From the NCBI GenBank assembly GCA_027488855.1, contig JAIYAV010000310.1, positions 1 through 62,346 of the forward strand: a stretch of DNA of 62,346 nt, read 5' to 3'. The DNA is from Saprospiraceae bacterium. Its GTDB lineage: Bacteria; Bacteroidota; Bacteroidia; Chitinophagales; Saprospiraceae. Every line of letters begins with the position of its first letter. Within the stretch, counting starts at the first letter, position 1. Positions 40,933 to 50,039 of the stretch are shown in pieces. Both the position numbers and the translations under genes were made by a program. The notes below the pieces were generated by a model. The model made no database searches, was not told the origin of the DNA, and worked only from the letters and a program-made list of their open reading frames with translations.

Positions 40933-41205
40933 ATGAGTTCTTTAGCTGAATACAAAACCATCATAGCAACCCAAGTGAGCATTGCCGCAGAGCGCTTTTA
41001 TGTCCTGCTTGAAGATGGCCGAGAATTGGGCATTCCTTATGATTGGTACTGGCGGCTTGCCGAAGCCACGCCGGATCAATTGAACAACTGGCGCTTGATT
41101 GCCGGAGGGCAGGGGATTTCCTGGGAAGATTTGGACGAGGATTTGTCGGTGCTGGGGCTGTTGGAGGGGCGGAAGCGTGTGGAGAGGGAGATTGTTTCGG
41201 AGTGA
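40933..41205 (+). CDS. DUF2442 domain protein
   Basis: 90 residues. DUF2442 signature: VLLEDGRELGIPYDWYWRLA, ATPDQLNNWRLIAGGQGISW and DLDEDLSVLGLL. Genes of this family are often found beside DUF4160 genes in toxin-antitoxin-like pairs, which is a genomic association only. No DUF4160 gene is present here. Start ATG 40933; an open frame continues upstream for about 24 codons without a start (40858-40932), possibly a lost partner's 3' end. A nested palindrome lies directly upstream. Confidence 0.88.
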   Translation: MSSLAEYKTIIATQVSIAAERFYVLLEDGRELGIPYDWYWRLAEATPDQLNNWRLIAGGQGISWEDLDEDLSVLGLLEGRKRVEREIVSE

Positions 41206-41268
41206 GGCTGGTCTCTTTTGACCGCGATCATTTTTTTGAACACGCTTTGTTGCACACAGGCTTCTTTT

Positions 41269-41916
41269 TTATTTTATTTTCCCCGATTGTTCGTATCTAA
41301 ATTTTATTTGGTCTTCGTATGCGAGAATATTGTCGCATAATGCTTCCATTTTATCATATCTTGGCGAACCTCGACCAACCAATTTATATGACTTTTTGTT
41401 GCACTTCTTCGCTGCTGGTCTATTCCCTTCCAATAAGAATGCGTATCCGTCCAATACATCTTTATTTACTCGAAAATCTTCTGCTGTCCAAAAATTAAAT
41501 TCATAAATCATTTTTTCCAACTCATTCCACTCGTCTTCATCAATTCTGATTTGATATTCTTTACAGTCTTCCAACCATTCTTTCTTTGAGATGCATTTTA
41601 CGCTTATCGTACAAGCTCCAGCTTTTCGTTCAAATTTTACTGACTTACCGTATCCATGCGAAGAGAAAAATTGTAAATGGTATGCTTCGTGATTCAATCC
41701 TTTGACCGAACTTTCTCCAAATCTTTCAAGCAAAAATTTTTGATATTCACATGCTTGTTTTTTCAATGAAGTATCAGTTGTTTGTTCTACATAAATTTCA
41801 TTCACATATTTTGAGCAGCCTTCTTTTTCTTGGGATTTACTTTGACAGCCAATTGTTAAAATCGACATGAGCATTAGTCCAAAGCAATTCAGCCATTTAT
41901 TTTCTTTATTTTTCAT
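41269..41916 (-). CDS. Hypothetical lipoprotein, AT-rich
   Basis: 215 residues from ATG 41916 (the frame opens 13 codons earlier, overlapping trmH). Signal peptide with lipobox LTIGC at about residue 24. The mature protein has several cysteines (EGCSKY, KQACEY, GACTISVKC, EDCKEY, KKCNKK, ALCDN) and no known domain. The codon usage is visibly AT-rich compared with neighbours, a sign of acquisition. It follows trmH on the same strand; its stop is convergent with DUF2442. Confidence 0.72.
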   Translation of the reverse strand: MKNKENKWLNCFGLMLMSILTIGCQSKSQEKEGCSKYVNEIYVEQTTDTSLKKQACEYQKFLLERFGESSVKGLNHEAYHLQFFSSHGYGKSVKFERKAGACTISVKCISKKEWLEDCKEYQIRIDEDEWNELEKMIYEFNFWTAEDFRVNKDVLDGYAFLLEGNRPAAKKCNKKSYKLVGRGSPRYDKMEALCDNILAYEDQIKFRYEQSGKIK

Positions 41917-41941
41917 CGTGTTTTTTTGCTTGTTTGTAATC

Positions 41942-42703
41942 TCACCCACCCCCATTCCGCATCACCCCACAAATAATTCCCGTCGCCACCCCCGCATTCA
42001 GCGACTCCGCCCCACCATCCGCATGCCTCGGAATCGAAATGGCCCGATCAATCAATGGAATATACTCCTCCCGAATCCCCTTGCCCTCATTGCCAATGAC
42101 CAACAAAGCCGGATGTTGCACCTGTACCGAAAACACATTTTCCCCACTCAGCAGCGCACCATAAGTCGTCAATCCCGGAATTCCCGCTTTGAGTGTAGAC
42201 AGTTCCACGATCGCCGTTTTGATCCGCAAAAAGGAGCCCATCGTGGCCTGGATCACCTTGGGATTGTAGACTTCCACACAATCTGGCGACAAAAACACCT
42301 GTAGAATCCCGAACCAATCCGCGATACGCAAAATGGTGCCCAGGTTGCCCGGATCCTGAATGCCATCCAAGTACAAAGCCAAATCAGAAGAAAAATGCTG
42401 GTTCCAGTCAAATTCGGAGGGCATTTTGACAATAGCCAGCACCTGATTGGGCGTTTGAAGGGTAGAGATTTTTTCCAACTCTGCGGATGTGATGGAAATG
42501 ATTTCTATTTTTCGCCCGGCAAACAAGCCTTGATGGTTTTCCAACCATTCTGGAACCGCCAGGATACACTCCAGCTCCCACTGAGGGAAAGCCACTAATT
42601 CACGCACTATTTTATCACCTTCGGCCAGGAAGCATTGCAGTTCGCTGCGAAACTTCTTCTTTTGCAGTGCCGTAATATATTTAATTTTGTTTTTTGAAAG
42701 CAT
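41942..42703 (-). CDS. TrmH/SpoU-family RNA 2'-O-methyltransferase
   Basis: Transfers a methyl group from S-adenosylmethionine to a ribose 2'-OH of tRNA or rRNA. 253 residues: an N-terminal substrate-binding part (KYITALQKKKFRSELQCFLA) and a SPOUT knot domain with motif 1 LDGIQDPGNLGTILRIADWF near 115, motif 2 LLVIGNEGKGI near 197 and motif 3 SIPRHADGGAESLNAGVA near 223. The exact RNA position is unknown. It starts only 18 bases away from the divergently transcribed TamL-like gene, a neighbourhood common in Bacteroidota. Confidence 0.92.
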   Translation of the reverse strand: MLSKNKIKYITALQKKKFRSELQCFLAEGDKIVRELVAFPQWELECILAVPEWLENHQGLFAGRKIEIISITSAELEKISTLQTPNQVLAIVKMPSEFDWNQHFSSDLALYLDGIQDPGNLGTILRIADWFGILQVFLSPDCVEVYNPKVIQATMGSFLRIKTAIVELSTLKAGIPGLTTYGALLSGENVFSVQVQHPALLVIGNEGKGIREEYIPLIDRAISIPRHADGGAESLNAGVATGIICGVMRNGGG

Positions 42704-42721
42704 AGTGATCCAGTAGAAACC

Positions 42722-45181
42722 ATGTCGAAATCAATGTCGAAATCAAAGTACAACCCGCTGTGGATGAGTTTGGCCCTGGGCCTGTTGCTGAGTAGCTGTA
42801 ATACTACAAAGTTTTTGGATGTTGATCAATTTCTGCTGAAAAAAAACCAGCTGCTGATCCATGAGGAAGAAAATATTGCCAACAAAGGTACACTCACCTA
42901 TGAGATGGAGACTTTGTTCAAACAAAAGCCCAACAGCAACTTGTTCTTTGTGTTTCCCCGGGAATGGTTTTGGTTCAAAACGAATGAACCTGGCGATACC
43001 TCGGGATTTGACCGTTGGCAACGACGGGTATTGAGTGAAGTTCCGGCTATTTTTGACGAAAAACGCTGCAACGAAACGGAAACGGCCATCGAAGATTACC
43101 TCAAAAACAAGGGCTATTTTAATTCAGAAGCGATTTATGAGGAGGTGCTGCGCAAAAAAAAGGCCTGGGTAACTTACCACGTTTACCCTAAAAAACGCAC
43201 CTACGTCGATACGCTTATTTACCAGTCTTCGGATCGTAAGGTCGACTCCATTTTGCAATCCCTCAAGCGCGAAAGCCTGCTCAGAAGTGGTGAACCCCTC
43301 GACAGCCGCCTCTATGACCAAGAAAAAGAACGCATTGCCCTGTACATGCGCAATCAGGGGTACGCCAATTTTTTGTCCAATTACGTAGCCCAATTGACCG
43401 CAGATACCAGCCTCAAAAAGAATGGGGCCTTGGTCACCCTGGAAGTGCTTCCGCCACTGGAAGACAGCGTGCATCAATCGTTTAAAGTGGGAAAAATCGT
43501 GGTTTTTCCGTACTACTCCCCAGAGCAGGAATCGCCTTACCACCCCATGAAAGATACCCTCATCCAGGGGCTCATTTTTAGGAATGAACCGGATAGTAGT
43601 TTGTATTTTAAGAGTGGAGTTTTGTTAGATGCCGTAAAAGCTCGGGTTGGTTTGCCATTTAGGCAGACCGATCTGGAAACAACCCAGCGTGAATTGGCGG
43701 CCAGCGGGGTATTCAAGTTTGTGCGCATCAAACAGCTCCAGAATGCGGAAGACCCCACTTTGTTGGACATCTGGATTTTCTTGACACCCAATCCCAAATT
43801 GGAAATGGGTGCCGACTTTGAGGTGAGCCTTACCAACCGGGCAACCCAACTCCAAAACCTGAACTTGATCGGCTTTTCGCTGCGCCCTTCAGTACGCAAC
43901 CGCAATATTTTTAAAGGTGCCGAAACCCTGGTGACCAGTTTAAGAGCAGGGGTTGAAATCAATCCGCTTGCCTCGAAGGAGCGTTTGTTTAATACCCTGG
44001 ACATCGGGTTTCAAAACGACCTTTACCTGCCCAAATTCAAAGATTACCTGGGCATCTGGAAATTGGTAGATGATGTGACCAATAGCCAGAAAAAGCAACA
44101 ATCGGGTGCTGGTTTGTACAACTTATTGAAAGAAAATGCTTCCAGTAAATTTTCACTGGGCTATAGTTTCACCAAGCTCATTGACTTTTACGACATCAGC
44201 ATTTTTAACATGAACTATAGTTTCGAGTTCAAAAAAAGCAAACAAAGAACTTATTCCATCACCAATTTTGCTGCCGAATACTTTAAATCTAAACTGACGC
44301 CCACGTTTATTGATGTCTTTAAAAACCCATTGTTGATCCGCAGTTTTGACCCGAGGTTTATTGTAAGTATATTGTTTCGAGAAATCAATTATGATTATGT
44401 GGGTAAAACCAATAGTCGGGGTGAAAACATCCAAACCGGAGTCAGTTTTGAAACGGCGGGCAGTGAATTGTCGGCCATCAACGCCATCACCAATGCCATC
44501 ACTGGGAAAAAGGATACCTTCGATATCGACAAAATTGATTTTGCCCAATATGCCCTATTGGAAACTTCATTGAAATACTACCGTCAATTTACGCCCAAAA
44601 CCACCCTGGCCGCCCGCCTGGGTTTTGGCATTGTGCGCCCTTTTGGTACGTCGGATGTGGTGCCTTTCATCAAACAATTTAGCGCCGGAGGGCCCAACAG
44701 CATCCGGGCCTGGCCTGCGCGTGGACTTGGCCCCGGGGGCTTCATCGATACCACTACTTTTCAAAACTCAGGGGCCAACCAAAACCTGTATCTGGTCAAT
44801 ACAGGCGACCTCTGGCTGGAAGGCAACCTGGAATACCGCTTCAACATTTATTGGTTGCTCAACGGGGCTTTCTTTTTGGACGCGGGTAATGTTTGGAACT
44901 TTAAAAGGGATCCCAGCCGCCCAGGATCACCTTTCTTTTTCAACGACCCCGATCGCCCTTCCGAAAATTCTACTTTAGGTGAGTATGATGCTTTTTACAA
45001 ACAAATCGCCATCGGTAGTGGCTTTGGCCTCCGTTTGGACATCCGTTATTTTATCCTGCGCCTCGATTTGGGGATGAAAATCCGCTACCCTTACCGCTGG
45101 GATGGAGAGAATTTTTGGAATCCACCGAGTCGCTGGTTCAAGCGGATGAATTTGAATTTGGGGCTGGGGATGCCGTTTTAA
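42722..45181 (+). CDS. TamL-like BamA/TamA-family outer-membrane lipoprotein
   Basis: 819-residue Omp85 protein thought to assist outer-membrane protein or lipid assembly. N-terminal lipobox LLSSC near residue 26 makes it a lipoprotein, the feature that separates TamL from TamA. POTRA-like repeats (about 90-370: NKGYFNSEAIYEEVLRKKKA, VDSILQSLKRESLLRSGEPL, NQGYANF) precede a 16-strand barrel with the L6 motif-like GPNSIRAWPARGLGPGG near 660, ending in LGLGMPF. The first 12 bases of the gene are tandemly duplicated (MSKS-MSKS), so the true start may be the second ATG (42734). Confidence 0.92.
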   Translation: MSKSMSKSKYNPLWMSLALGLLLSSCNTTKFLDVDQFLLKKNQLLIHEEENIANKGTLTYEMETLFKQKPNSNLFFVFPREWFWFKTNEPGDTSGFDRWQRRVLSEVPAIFDEKRCNETETAIEDYLKNKGYFNSEAIYEEVLRKKKAWVTYHVYPKKRTYVDTLIYQSSDRKVDSILQSLKRESLLRSGEPLDSRLYDQEKERIALYMRNQGYANFLSNYVAQLTADTSLKKNGALVTLEVLPPLEDSVHQSFKVGKIVVFPYYSPEQESPYHPMKDTLIQGLIFRNEPDSSLYFKSGVLLDAVKARVGLPFRQTDLETTQRELAASGVFKFVRIKQLQNAEDPTLLDIWIFLTPNPKLEMGADFEVSLTNRATQLQNLNLIGFSLRPSVRNRNIFKGAETLVTSLRAGVEINPLASKERLFNTLDIGFQNDLYLPKFKDYLGIWKLVDDVTNSQKKQQSGAGLYNLLKENASSKFSLGYSFTKLIDFYDISIFNMNYSFEFKKSKQRTYSITNFAAEYFKSKLTPTFIDVFKNPLLIRSFDPRFIVSILFREINYDYVGKTNSRGENIQTGVSFETAGSELSAINAITNAITGKKDTFDIDKIDFAQYALLETSLKYYRQFTPKTTLAARLGFGIVRPFGTSDVVPFIKQFSAGGPNSIRAWPARGLGPGGFIDTTTFQNSGANQNLYLVNTGDLWLEGNLEYRFNIYWLLNGAFFLDAGNVWNFKRDPSRPGSPFFFNDPDRPSENSTLGEYDAFYKQIAIGSGFGLRLDIRYFILRLDLGMKIRYPYRWDGENFWNPPSRWFKRMNLNLGLGMPF

Positions 45182-45290
45182 TTGAAATGTTGAAGGGTTG
45201 AAAAGTTGAAAAGAAGCTACCGCAGAAACTTAGACAATGGCCTTGTCAAAAACGCTGCGGTAGCTTCTCTTCAACATTTCAACTTTTCAA
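45182..45290. repeat. ACTTAGACA-family palindrome, copy 4
   Basis: Fills the whole gap between the stop of the TamL-like gene and the convergent serine hydrolase. Core: CTACCGCAG 45217-45225, ACTTAGACA 45228-45236, TTGTCA 45243-45248, CTGCGGTAG 45255-45263 (13-bp perfect stem with GAAG/CTTC outside). The outer arms are TTGAAAAG-type units and pair in part. As it serves two converging genes, a bidirectional terminator role is possible. Confidence 0.85.
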
Positions 45291-46712
45291 TTAATTTTCC
45301 ACCATGACCCCCGCAATTTTCCCCCCATTCAATTCCAGCTCAATCATCAAAAGAGAATCGGTAAATTTGAGCGTGAGGCCCTGTTCAGTTGCATTGATCG
45401 TCGCCAGTTCCAGTTTTTTGACATTGCCGCCCAATTTGGTCAAGACCTTCAAGTGTTGTTCCATCGGAAAATCTTCCTTGAAGCCGGGCGCAAAGAGGCT
45501 GTCCATCATGGCCTTAATCTCTTTTTCATCACCAGAGCTGATGCCCCGAATAAAACTTTTGACCAAATCATCGTACTGAGCTTGATCTACTGGCACCGCT
45601 TTGGAGGGATCATTGATGTTCAGCGCGGGTACAAAATCGGGCAAAATACAGGCCCGAGCACATTGGGTGGCCAGTTGATGGTATTCCCGCTTGGTGGCAT
45701 TGGTCAGGAAGATCACGGTCAGGTCTTCATCCACGTAGCGCAGGAAGTCGCAGAAGTAGATGCCATTGCCGCCATTGTGGGCGATCAAGGTCGTTTGGCG
45801 TGGCGTGGGAAAAATCGCCCAACCATAGCCGTAATAACTGCCCGCACCTTCACCTTCTTCGATGTGGCGACCATAATACTTGGCTTTGGCTTCTTTGCTC
45901 AGGATTTTTTCACCCAATAGCGCCTGGTGCCATTTGTACAATTCTTCCACATTGCTCAGGATTCCCCCGTTGGCGCGCAGGTGCCAATACGGCCCATCTT
46001 TGGCCCAGTTTTTTTCATTGATCTTGCCCCAATTGCGTTCGCCGCGGTAGCCGGTAGCCACGTTCGCCGATTTCCAGTCGGGTAAGACGTAACCCGTTTG
46101 AGTCATACCCGCTGGTTTGAAGAGGTATTTGTTCAAGAAGACTTCGTAGGGTTCCTTGGTGACTTGTTCCAGAATGATGCCCAGCAGACTGAAGCCCACG
46201 TTGGAGTATTCATAAGCCTTGCCGGGGCTGGACAACAGGGGTTGGTCCATGGCCAGTTTGACAAATTCTTCACTGGAAGTGCTGGCGTAATCGTCACCAA
46301 TCGCACCCGGAAAACCAGCGCTATGGGTTAGCAGGTGGTGCAGGGTAATGCCTTGTTTATCGGCAGGAACATTCGGGAAATACTTGCTGATGGGGTCTTC
46401 CACTTTGAGTTTGCCCATCATTTCCAGTTTGAGGATGGCCGCCCCGGTGAATTGTTTGGTGACGGAGCCGACGCAGGAGATGGTTTGAGGCGTAAAGGCA
46501 GTTTTGGCCTCGCGGTCACTCAAGCCATACCCTTTTTTGAACACCTGCCCTTTCCAGGACACCAGCACACTACCGCTGAAGTTGTGTTGTTGGTTCAATT
46601 CGCTTAAAAAGTGGTCAATTTTGTCAAAAGCCGGGTTTTGCCCACTCAAATGGAAACAAAATAGGAGGAGTAAGGCGAAAAAATGAAGTTTCATAAAGTT
46701 TGATTTTGTCAT
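45291..46712 (-). CDS. Serine hydrolase, beta-lactamase-like (class C/esterase group)
   Basis: 473 residues. Signal peptide MKLHFFALLLLFCFHLSG begins at the second Met (46694), which may be the true start; the longer start is kept as the limit. Active-site motifs: SVTK about residue 82, YSN about 170 in AYEYSNVGFSLLG, and HNGGNG near 323. The C-terminal domain (about 370-473) is a small beta-rich DUF3471-like extension. Probably periplasmic; substrate unknown. It is divergent from the sensor kinase at 46860. Confidence 0.88.
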   Translation of the reverse strand: MTKSNFMKLHFFALLLLFCFHLSGQNPAFDKIDHFLSELNQQHNFSGSVLVSWKGQVFKKGYGLSDREAKTAFTPQTISCVGSVTKQFTGAAILKLEMMGKLKVEDPISKYFPNVPADKQGITLHHLLTHSAGFPGAIGDDYASTSSEEFVKLAMDQPLLSSPGKAYEYSNVGFSLLGIILEQVTKEPYEVFLNKYLFKPAGMTQTGYVLPDWKSANVATGYRGERNWGKINEKNWAKDGPYWHLRANGGILSNVEELYKWHQALLGEKILSKEAKAKYYGRHIEEGEGAGSYYGYGWAIFPTPRQTTLIAHNGGNGIYFCDFLRYVDEDLTVIFLTNATKREYHQLATQCARACILPDFVPALNINDPSKAVPVDQAQYDDLVKSFIRGISSGDEKEIKAMMDSLFAPGFKEDFPMEQHLKVLTKLGGNVKKLELATINATEQGLTLKFTDSLLMIELELNGGKIAGVMVEN

Positions 46713-46859
46713 GTATTTTTTGATTTCGATTCAAAATTGGCGGCTTTACGGCTGTTTTTCTGAAGCTTTATGTGAAATGCCCTGGCTTTTATGTGAACGG
46801 GAAAGGGAAGTAGGAAAAAAGGGTCAATTTTGTGGAAGCAAATCATCTAAATCTATAAG

Positions 46860-47951
46860 GTGAAAACAAATCAATCGAATTACTGGCTGCTACACCTGGC
46901 TTTTTGGCTGCTCTACATTTTGGTACAGTCGCTGGTGTACATGAATTTTTATGAATTTGAAACCATTAAGGTGGTCAAAGAAACCGGGGAGGAAATTGTG
47001 GAACGTACCACTTTTCCGGCTACCTTTTTGATCTCCATGTGGGTGCAGTTGGTAGAATTACCGGGCAAATTGCTGGCGGTTTACCTGCACTTGTGGATTT
47101 TGTTGGAGGCTTATTTGTTTCGGCAGCGTTTTGGGCCGTACTTCGTGGGGCTGGCCTTGGTGCTCCTGTTTGCCAATTTCATCCAAAGTTTTTTACTGCT
47201 CTTTTTGCCCGTGCCCAGGTTCATGTACGACAACCAAGTGCCGCAATTCATCTCTGCTACCCGCAGTTTGCAATACATCTTCACCTGCATCGCAGTTGTG
47301 GGCGTTACGGGAGCTTTGGAAGTTTTACGGCATTATTATCAGGAGTTGACCCGGCGGCAAGAAGTGGAAAAGCAGCACATCGCTACCGAATTGCAATTGC
47401 TCAAAGCCCAGATTCATCCCCATTTTTTCTTCAATACCTTAAATTCGCTGTACGGGCTGGCGCTGGAAAAATCGGAACATACCCCGGCCAGCATCCTGCG
47501 TTTGTCCGAATTGATGAACTTTGTGCTCTACGAAGCCAAAGCCAAAGATGTACCGCTGCAACGCGAAATGGAGATCATCGAAGATTACATCGCCCTGGAA
47601 AAACTGCGCTACGGCGAACGGGTACAGGTCGCCATCAACAAAACGGGTTCCCTGGCGGAGTGGAGAATCCCCGGCCTACTGCTATTGCCTTTTGTGGAAA
47701 ATGCGTTCAAACATGGAGTGTCGCCTGAAACTGGGCAGGCCTGGTTGAACATCAGCCTACAAGCGGAGCCCAATCAAGTGAAATGGGTGGTGGAAAACAG
47801 CGTGGGCAGTTCCCCCAAGCCCAACCAATCCCCTGGACTGGGGCTGGAAAATGTACGTCGCCGCCTGGAGCTCTTGTACCCTGCGAAGTACCGATTGGAA
47901 ATACTGGAAGAAGAGGACGTTTTTATGGTTGTATTGGAACTCAAACAATGA
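46860..47951 (+). CDS. LytS-type sensor histidine kinase
   Basis: 363 residues with about four membrane helices in the first 170 (LLHLAFWLLYILVQSLVYM, MWVQLVELPGKLLAVYLHLW, FVGLALVLLFANFIQSFLLL, YIFTCIAVVGVTGAL). His_kinase domain with KAQIHPHFFFNTLNSLYG (phospho-His near 187), N-box LPFVENAFKHG, and GLGLENVRRRLELLYP. Start is GTG at 46860. Its stop overlaps the next gene as ATGA. No extracytoplasmic sensor domain, so it likely senses membrane state or a partner. Confidence 0.92.
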   Translation: MKTNQSNYWLLHLAFWLLYILVQSLVYMNFYEFETIKVVKETGEEIVERTTFPATFLISMWVQLVELPGKLLAVYLHLWILLEAYLFRQRFGPYFVGLALVLLFANFIQSFLLLFLPVPRFMYDNQVPQFISATRSLQYIFTCIAVVGVTGALEVLRHYYQELTRRQEVEKQHIATELQLLKAQIHPHFFFNTLNSLYGLALEKSEHTPASILRLSELMNFVLYEAKAKDVPLQREMEIIEDYIALEKLRYGERVQVAINKTGSLAEWRIPGLLLLPFVENAFKHGVSPETGQAWLNISLQAEPNQVKWVVENSVGSSPKPNQSPGLGLENVRRRLELLYPAKYRLEILEEEDVFMVVLELKQ

Positions 47952-48664
47952 AAAAAATTCGCTGTGTAATCGTAGAAGACGAAGCCATCGCGCGGCAGAT
48001 TTTGGACAAATACCTGGCCGAATTGAGTAGCGATTTTGAATTGCTGGCTAGCTTTGACAATCCTGTGCTGGCGCAGGCTTATTTGCGCGAAAATCCGGTC
48101 GATCTCTTGTTCCTGGATATCGAGATGCCTGGTTTGAATGGTTTGTCCCTGTTGCGTTCACTGCCTGCTCCGCCCAAAGTGATCATTACCACCGCTTACC
48201 GGGAATACGCGCTGGAAGGTTACGACCTCAATGCCGTGGATTACCTGCTCAAACCCATTTCTTTTGAACGTTTTCAGGCTGCTTTGTACAAACTTTTTGA
48301 ACTCAATGCCTTTGCTCCCAAAATTGCTCCTATAACTGAAGCTGCACCCGCCTTTTTGTATTTCAAATCGGGCAACAAATGGGTGCAAGTCTTTTTGGAT
48401 GAAATCCTCTACATCGAAGGCCTAAGCAATTATGTCAAAATTGTGGGCAACAAAGGCACCACCGTGGTGTACCAAAAAATGAGCTACCTGGAAGAAAAAT
48501 TGCCCAACAGGCTTTTTTTGCGCATACATAAATCCTACATTGTGGGGCTAAACAAAATCAAAGCTTTGTACAGCAACGAGCTCGAAGTGGATGGAAAATT
48601 GTTGCCCGTAGGGGAGAAGTACCGCCCACTGATCAAAGCGCTGATTGAGCAGCAAAGTATCTGA
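47948..48664 (+). CDS. LytTR-family response regulator
   Basis: 238 residues, cognate to the overlapping kinase. Receiver: EDE at 10-12, D57 in VDLLFLDIEMPGLNG, ITTAYREYALEGY and K near 105 in LLKPIS. LytTR domain from about 135 (FYFKSGN-type strand, DEILYIEGLSNYVKIVGNKG, RIHKSYIVGLNKIKAL). The open frame extends far upstream inside the kinase gene, but the ATG at 47948 gives the standard receiver start. Confidence 0.93.
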   Translation: MKKIRCVIVEDEAIARQILDKYLAELSSDFELLASFDNPVLAQAYLRENPVDLLFLDIEMPGLNGLSLLRSLPAPPKVIITTAYREYALEGYDLNAVDYLLKPISFERFQAALYKLFELNAFAPKIAPITEAAPAFLYFKSGNKWVQVFLDEILYIEGLSNYVKIVGNKGTTVVYQKMSYLEEKLPNRLFLRIHKSYIVGLNKIKALYSNELEVDGKLLPVGEKYRPLIKALIEQQSI

Positions 48665-48679
48665 GTTTTATTCTTATCG

Positions 48680-48694
48680 CCAGCCGCAGGCTGG
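48680..48694 (+). other. Short hairpin between response regulator and FAH gene
   Basis: CCAGCCGCAGGCTGG: perfect 6-bp stem with a three-base loop, 16 nt after the regulator stop. No T-tract. Confidence 0.4.
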
Positions 48695-48719
48695 AAAACT
48701 ATAACACAAACAAAAAAGC

Positions 48720-49562
48720 ATGAGAATTTTCCGCACCACCCAGGGCATCGTCATTGAGTCTGAGGGCCAGTATTTCCTGTCTGCTTCCACCAATTGGGAC
48801 AGCTTCCTCAATCGCGACGACCTGTTCCAGGCCCTCACGAACGAAATCAAATCCTTGCAACCCAACGGCGATTTACAAACCGTATTGCGCAACGAAACGC
48901 TGGCACCCATCGTCAGCCAAGAGGTATGGGCATCGGGCGTGACCTACCTGCGCAGCCGCGAAGCACGGATGGAAGAATCCAAAGACTCGGGTGGCGGCGA
49001 TTTTTACGCCAAAGTCTACGACGCTGAACGGCCAGAGTTGTTTTTCAAAGCCACTGCTGCCCGCACCGTTGGCCCCGGTGCCCAGGTCTTGATTCGCCGC
49101 GACTCCCAATGGAACGTCCCCGAACCAGAACTGACGCTGTGTATGGCTTCCTCGGGAAAAATCATCGGCTACACCATTGGCAACGACATGAGTTCGCGCG
49201 ACATTGAGGGCGAAAACCCCTTGTACTTGCCCCAGGCTAAAAGTTACGATGCATCCGCTGCCCTCGGGCCCGGTGTCCTGGTGATGGAAGAGCCCATCTC
49301 CCCCGAAACGGTGATTTCCATCCAGATCAAACGCGCCGATCAGGTGGTTTTTGAAAACAGCATCCAAATCAATCGCATGAAGCGCCAATTGCCGGAATTG
49401 GCTTCCTGGCTTTTCCGGGAGACTTCCTTCCCACATGGGGTGTTTTTGATGACGGGTACGGGTATTGTGCCGCCGAACGAGTTTACGCTGGCGGTAGGCG
49501 ATGAGGTGAGTATTCGGATTGAGGGAATCGGGGAGTTGGTGAATGTTGTGGGGATGCGGTGA
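48720..49562 (+). CDS. Fumarylacetoacetate hydrolase-family enzyme
   Basis: 280 residues with an N-terminal small domain and the FAH C-terminal fold. Metal-binding acidic residues are in [11 protein letters not shown] (E-x-E) and in a conserved D near 160 in [20 protein letters not shown], followed by [13 protein letters not shown]. Members with this pattern include 2-keto-3-deoxy-pentonate dehydratases (L-arabonate or D-xylonate routes) and ketoacid hydrolases. Given the sugar-acid genes elsewhere in the window (uxuA, aldolase), the dehydratase role is favoured but unproven. It stands alone after the LytTR regulator. Confidence 0.87.
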   Translation: MRIFRTTQGIVIESEGQYFLSASTNWDSFLNRDDLFQALTNEIKSLQPNGDLQTVLRNETLAPIVSQEVWASGVTYLRSREARMEESKDSGGGDFYAKVYDAERPELFFKATAARTVGPGAQVLIRRDSQWNVPEPELTLCMASSGKIIGYTIGNDMSSRDIEGENPLYLPQAKSYDASAALGPGVLVMEEPISPETVISIQIKRADQVVFENSIQINRMKRQLPELASWLFRETSFPHGVFLMTGTGIVPPNEFTLAVGDEVSIRIEGIGELVNVVGMR

Positions 49563-49576
49563 AATAGTTATCTTTG
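49546..49576 (+). promoter_or_regulatory. Orphan Bacteroidota-type promoter
   Basis: TTG at 49546-49548, 20 nt spacer, TATCTTTG at 49569-49576: an exact -7 element at good spacing. It points into 49577-50039, which has no substantial ORF on the plus strand. Confidence 0.5.
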
Positions 49577-49660
49577 ACCTGAGCTCGGAAATTTGTCGCA
49601 AAAAGCTTGTTTATGAATAGAATACAAAATGAAAAGGAACGTAATTCTTTAGGCTGAACC

Positions 49661-49817
49661 GACCAGCGGCACTAGCCGCGAAACGTCATTAGCCGAGGGA
49701 ACGGAGGGTGATTTCAAAGGTGCGTGGCACCGAAACAAAGGAAGTGTTTCGGTGCACCTCAATGCAGATCACTATCGCCCAAATGCTATCGACGATTCGT
49801 GGCTAGCGCTGCCGGTC
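49661..49817 (+). ncRNA. Candidate structured RNA or palindromic element
   Basis: Arms 49661-49687 and 49791-49817 pair at 22 of 27 positions. An inner stem CACCGAAACA (49728-49737) / TGTTTCGGTG (49745-49754) is perfect and has a short loop. It lies about 85 nt after an exact promoter element and within a 477-nt gap free of proper genes. It could be an RNA, or simply another intergenic palindrome like those elsewhere in the window. Confidence 0.35.
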
Positions 49818-49821
49818 TTAT

Positions 49822-49999
49822 GCGCAAAAAAGGTTACAAAATTTTAAAAGGATTCCTGATTTCCAAAGAATCCCTAGGGCCAATGTAGTTGAAATTGCAA
49901 AGCTCGACAGCAATAAAAGCAAGACATTAAACGCGCCGCTTAAGCAATACCCTACTCAGAATAGCTTGATCATTCGGTGGGATGTTCCTAATGGGTTCT
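49822..49999 (+). pseudogene. Possible gene remnant without start codon
   Basis: A frame open from about 49822 to a TAG at 49999 reads ...NVVEIAKLDSNKSKTLNAPL and later NSLIIRWDVPNGF with protein-like composition but no start codon in frame. It may be the tail of a lost gene. No family recognised. Confidence 0.25.
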
Positions 50000-50039
50000 A
50001 GCGGAGATTTTTGGCCGCTTTGGCAATTTTTAGGGAGGA

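Noticed and set aside
47783-47947. Long N-terminal extension of the LytTR regulator inside the kinase gene
   Set aside because: Out-of-frame reading of kinase coding sequence; the receiver domain starts at ATG 47948.
48873-49601. 242-codon minus-strand frame over the FAH gene
   Set aside because: Antisense shadow of a recognised enzyme.
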